A DNA stretch of 64,000 nucleotides from Dioscorea cayenensis subsp. rotundata (taxonomy: Eukaryota > Streptophyta > Magnoliopsida > Dioscoreales > Dioscoreaceae), in NCBI RefSeq assembly GCF_009730915.1, contig NC_052476.1, positions 930,001 to 994,000 on the forward strand, given 5' to 3'. The notes under the pieces were generated by a model that was given only the letters and a program-made list of their open reading frames with translations, made no database searches and had not been told where the DNA came from. Numbering within the stretch: position 1 is the first letter of the stretch; each line of letters opens with the position of its first letter. Shown here one piece after another: positions 62,300 to 64,000 of the stretch. The position numbers and the translations under genes were made by a program.

Positions 62300-64000
62300 C
62301 TTTTGTTCTCTCTCTTGTCTCCGGAGTTAGGCGTGGGAATTATTTGCAATCGATCGAATAGCATAACTGGTACCGTTTACAGTTATTTTGTAAGCGCGAG
62401 CTTTGCTTGAAAAAAAATATCTATTAGCGGGAGTTTGTGCCATGATGGCCCAGGCCCGTATGAAAGGTGGATTTATAATAGTGTGTTGGTTGGTAGTGAC
62501 CAGTCCGACCCATTTATTATTAGTAATAAAGGCAGGGTCAAAATGCACCCTAAACATAAATATGTGCTATTGAGAAAGGCATCGATGGTGAGAAAAAGAA
62601 AGAAGCGTGGTTTTGTTCTACCTGTGTCCATTCGAAAGAAGAAAGGTGAGAGAAAGCATCTCTTATTACAGATCCTCTCAGAATCGTACGAGTTTGTTTG
62701 GAGCAATCTTGGAGGGTAATTTCTTAGTCGGGTGTGATCATTCAAGAAAGGGGTTTTCTAGAGTTATTATTTGTATTTCTCCATTATTGGTGGTGATCTC
62801 AAGTGTGCATTTGCTTGAGGTTTTTAGGTACTGATTTTGATAGTGGATTTGATTCGGGCGTTGGCGTGGTTTTCCCTCTGAATAAGAGGGTTTTCCACTG
62901 CAAATTTTGTGTCAGCTTGATTGATTTCATTTATTGTTCGGGTTTAGACTCAAAAGATTATTTTTATTTATATCAGAAGCATTCTTTTCGCCAAAACTCA
63001 ACAAGTGGTATCGAGAGCGTGAGGTTTGTTGATCCCAGGGTGTTTCTTGGTGTGAATTGAAAACGGAGGATTTTTAGGTACAATGATGAAATTATCTGCT
63101 CAAACTATTCAATTTGGAAGTCAAAGATGGAGGACCTTCTTTATCGCAAGGATTTATATGATCCTATTAAATTAGGAGCTACTAGCCAACCGGAAAAATC
63201 AGTGATGATCGGAGAAAAACGCATGTGGAAGACTGTAGGAACTATCCAGCCAGCTGGGTTGATATCGCTGTATATCATCATATAGCTAAAGAAGTTGCAT
63301 GCACGCGTCTATGGAAAAAAATTAGAAAAATATGTATGAGAGGAAGAATGCTCAAATGAAAGCTTTTGTTATCGTAAAAGCTTACTGAATCGAAAAGCTT
63401 AGAGACGGGCGATCAATTCGTCGAACACTCGAGTGATTTTTCAAGATATGGTAAATCAATCGAGGCACCATAGAAAATAACACTAGATGATGAATTGCAA
63501 AGCATTATTGCTCTTGAGTTCTTTGCTCGCAGATTGGGAGACCTTGGTAGTGTCTCTTTCAGCAACTCGCTCCAGATGGTGTCCTATCTTTATCTATGGT
63601 AAAAGATAGTCTTTATAATGAGGAGACAAGAAGGAAAGATATGGGCATCGATACTTCACGGTGTTCTTATTCAGCGATTGCAGAGAAGGTAAGGGAGTAA
63701 AGAGTCGAGGTCCCAGGGCGCTCTAAGTCGAGGGCAAGTCATATCCAAAAGGCAAAATTCACTTGCTATCATATGGCAAAAGAAGACATGCTGAAGAAAC
63801 CCAAGGATCCGGAAAAAGAACAAAATGATGAGAAGAATTCGAAAGAAGATGATGATCGAAAAATACCACGGTACATCTGATTCGTGAAGAAGAAGAGTCT
63901 GGTTGTACTTTTTCTTTAACTGAGGATGAAAGCCGAGTAACTCGATTCTTTGTGTTGAGTGGGTTATTGATTCCCAGCGATCATACCATGCTACATCAAA
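62300..64000 (+). mobile_element. Ty1/Copia retrotransposon, broken, 5' part only (runs off the window)
   Basis: A primer-binding site close to the initiator tRNA-Met consensus, tggtatcgagagc (63006-63018), marks the end of a 5' LTR at about 63003. After it comes gag-like sequence from about 63080, including WKSKMEDLLYRKDLYDP and an H-rich zinc-knuckle-like stretch near 63740. The reading frame is broken in several places, so it is an old, inactive copy. The 5' limit of the LTR cannot be set without its 3' partner, which lies outside the window; 62300 is approximate. Confidence 0.75.
63006..63018 (+). other. Copia primer-binding site
   Basis: The string tggtatcgagagc differs at one base from the common plant Copia site tggtatcagagc complementary to initiator tRNA-Met. 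It sits directly after the presumed LTR end. Confidence 0.75.

Overview
This is a nuclear window from a flowering plant. It is AT-rich, its genes carry short exons between introns with GT-AG ends, and chloroplast-targeted and plant-only families are present (NdhU, thermospermine synthase, MSL10, BIG GRAIN1). I could not place the species from sequence alone. A monocot with an AT-rich genome such as a yam is plausible, but that is a guess. Exon boundaries below were set by hand from splice sites, reading phase and remembered family sequences.

Layout, left to right. NdhU of the chloroplast NDH complex (minus, 1267-4270) is divergent from the spliceosomal Sm protein G gene (plus, 5895-7455). Next is a nuclear nucleoplasmin-like FKBP histone chaperone of the FKBP53 type (plus, 8775-14264). 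A broken Ty1/Copia retrotransposon with two LTRs and a 5-bp target duplication lies at 16971-21456. The ACAULIS5 thermospermine synthase (plus, 23462-25731) follows, with a non-canonical GC-AG intron. Two tandem MSL10-type mechanosensitive channel genes (minus, 26154-29363 and 31674-34304) share one exon plan. A TRF-like Myb telobox-type DNA-binding protein (minus, 36964-41020) comes next.

From 42 to 49 kb there are a LINE remnant, a candidate split gene for a 53-residue protein (plus, 42957-46240) and a Stowaway-like MITE. BIG GRAIN1-like (plus, 49962-50807) has a single exon. The last exon of a phospholipid:diacylglycerol acyltransferase (minus, 54043-54526) runs toward a gap of exactly 1000 N (54776-55775), and its other exons do not appear beyond the gap. 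The last 8 kb is AT-rich and gene-poor, ending in the 5' end of a second degraded Copia element.

The least expected items are short retroposons: two SINEs with clear target-site duplications (36195-36412 with 18 bp; 51198-51373 with 13 bp), a weaker third, and three minus-strand copies of a shared retroposon tail motif. I found no multi-gene system that looks new. The genes are mostly ordinary single-copy housekeeping or developmental genes, and the MSL10 pair is the only gene cluster.
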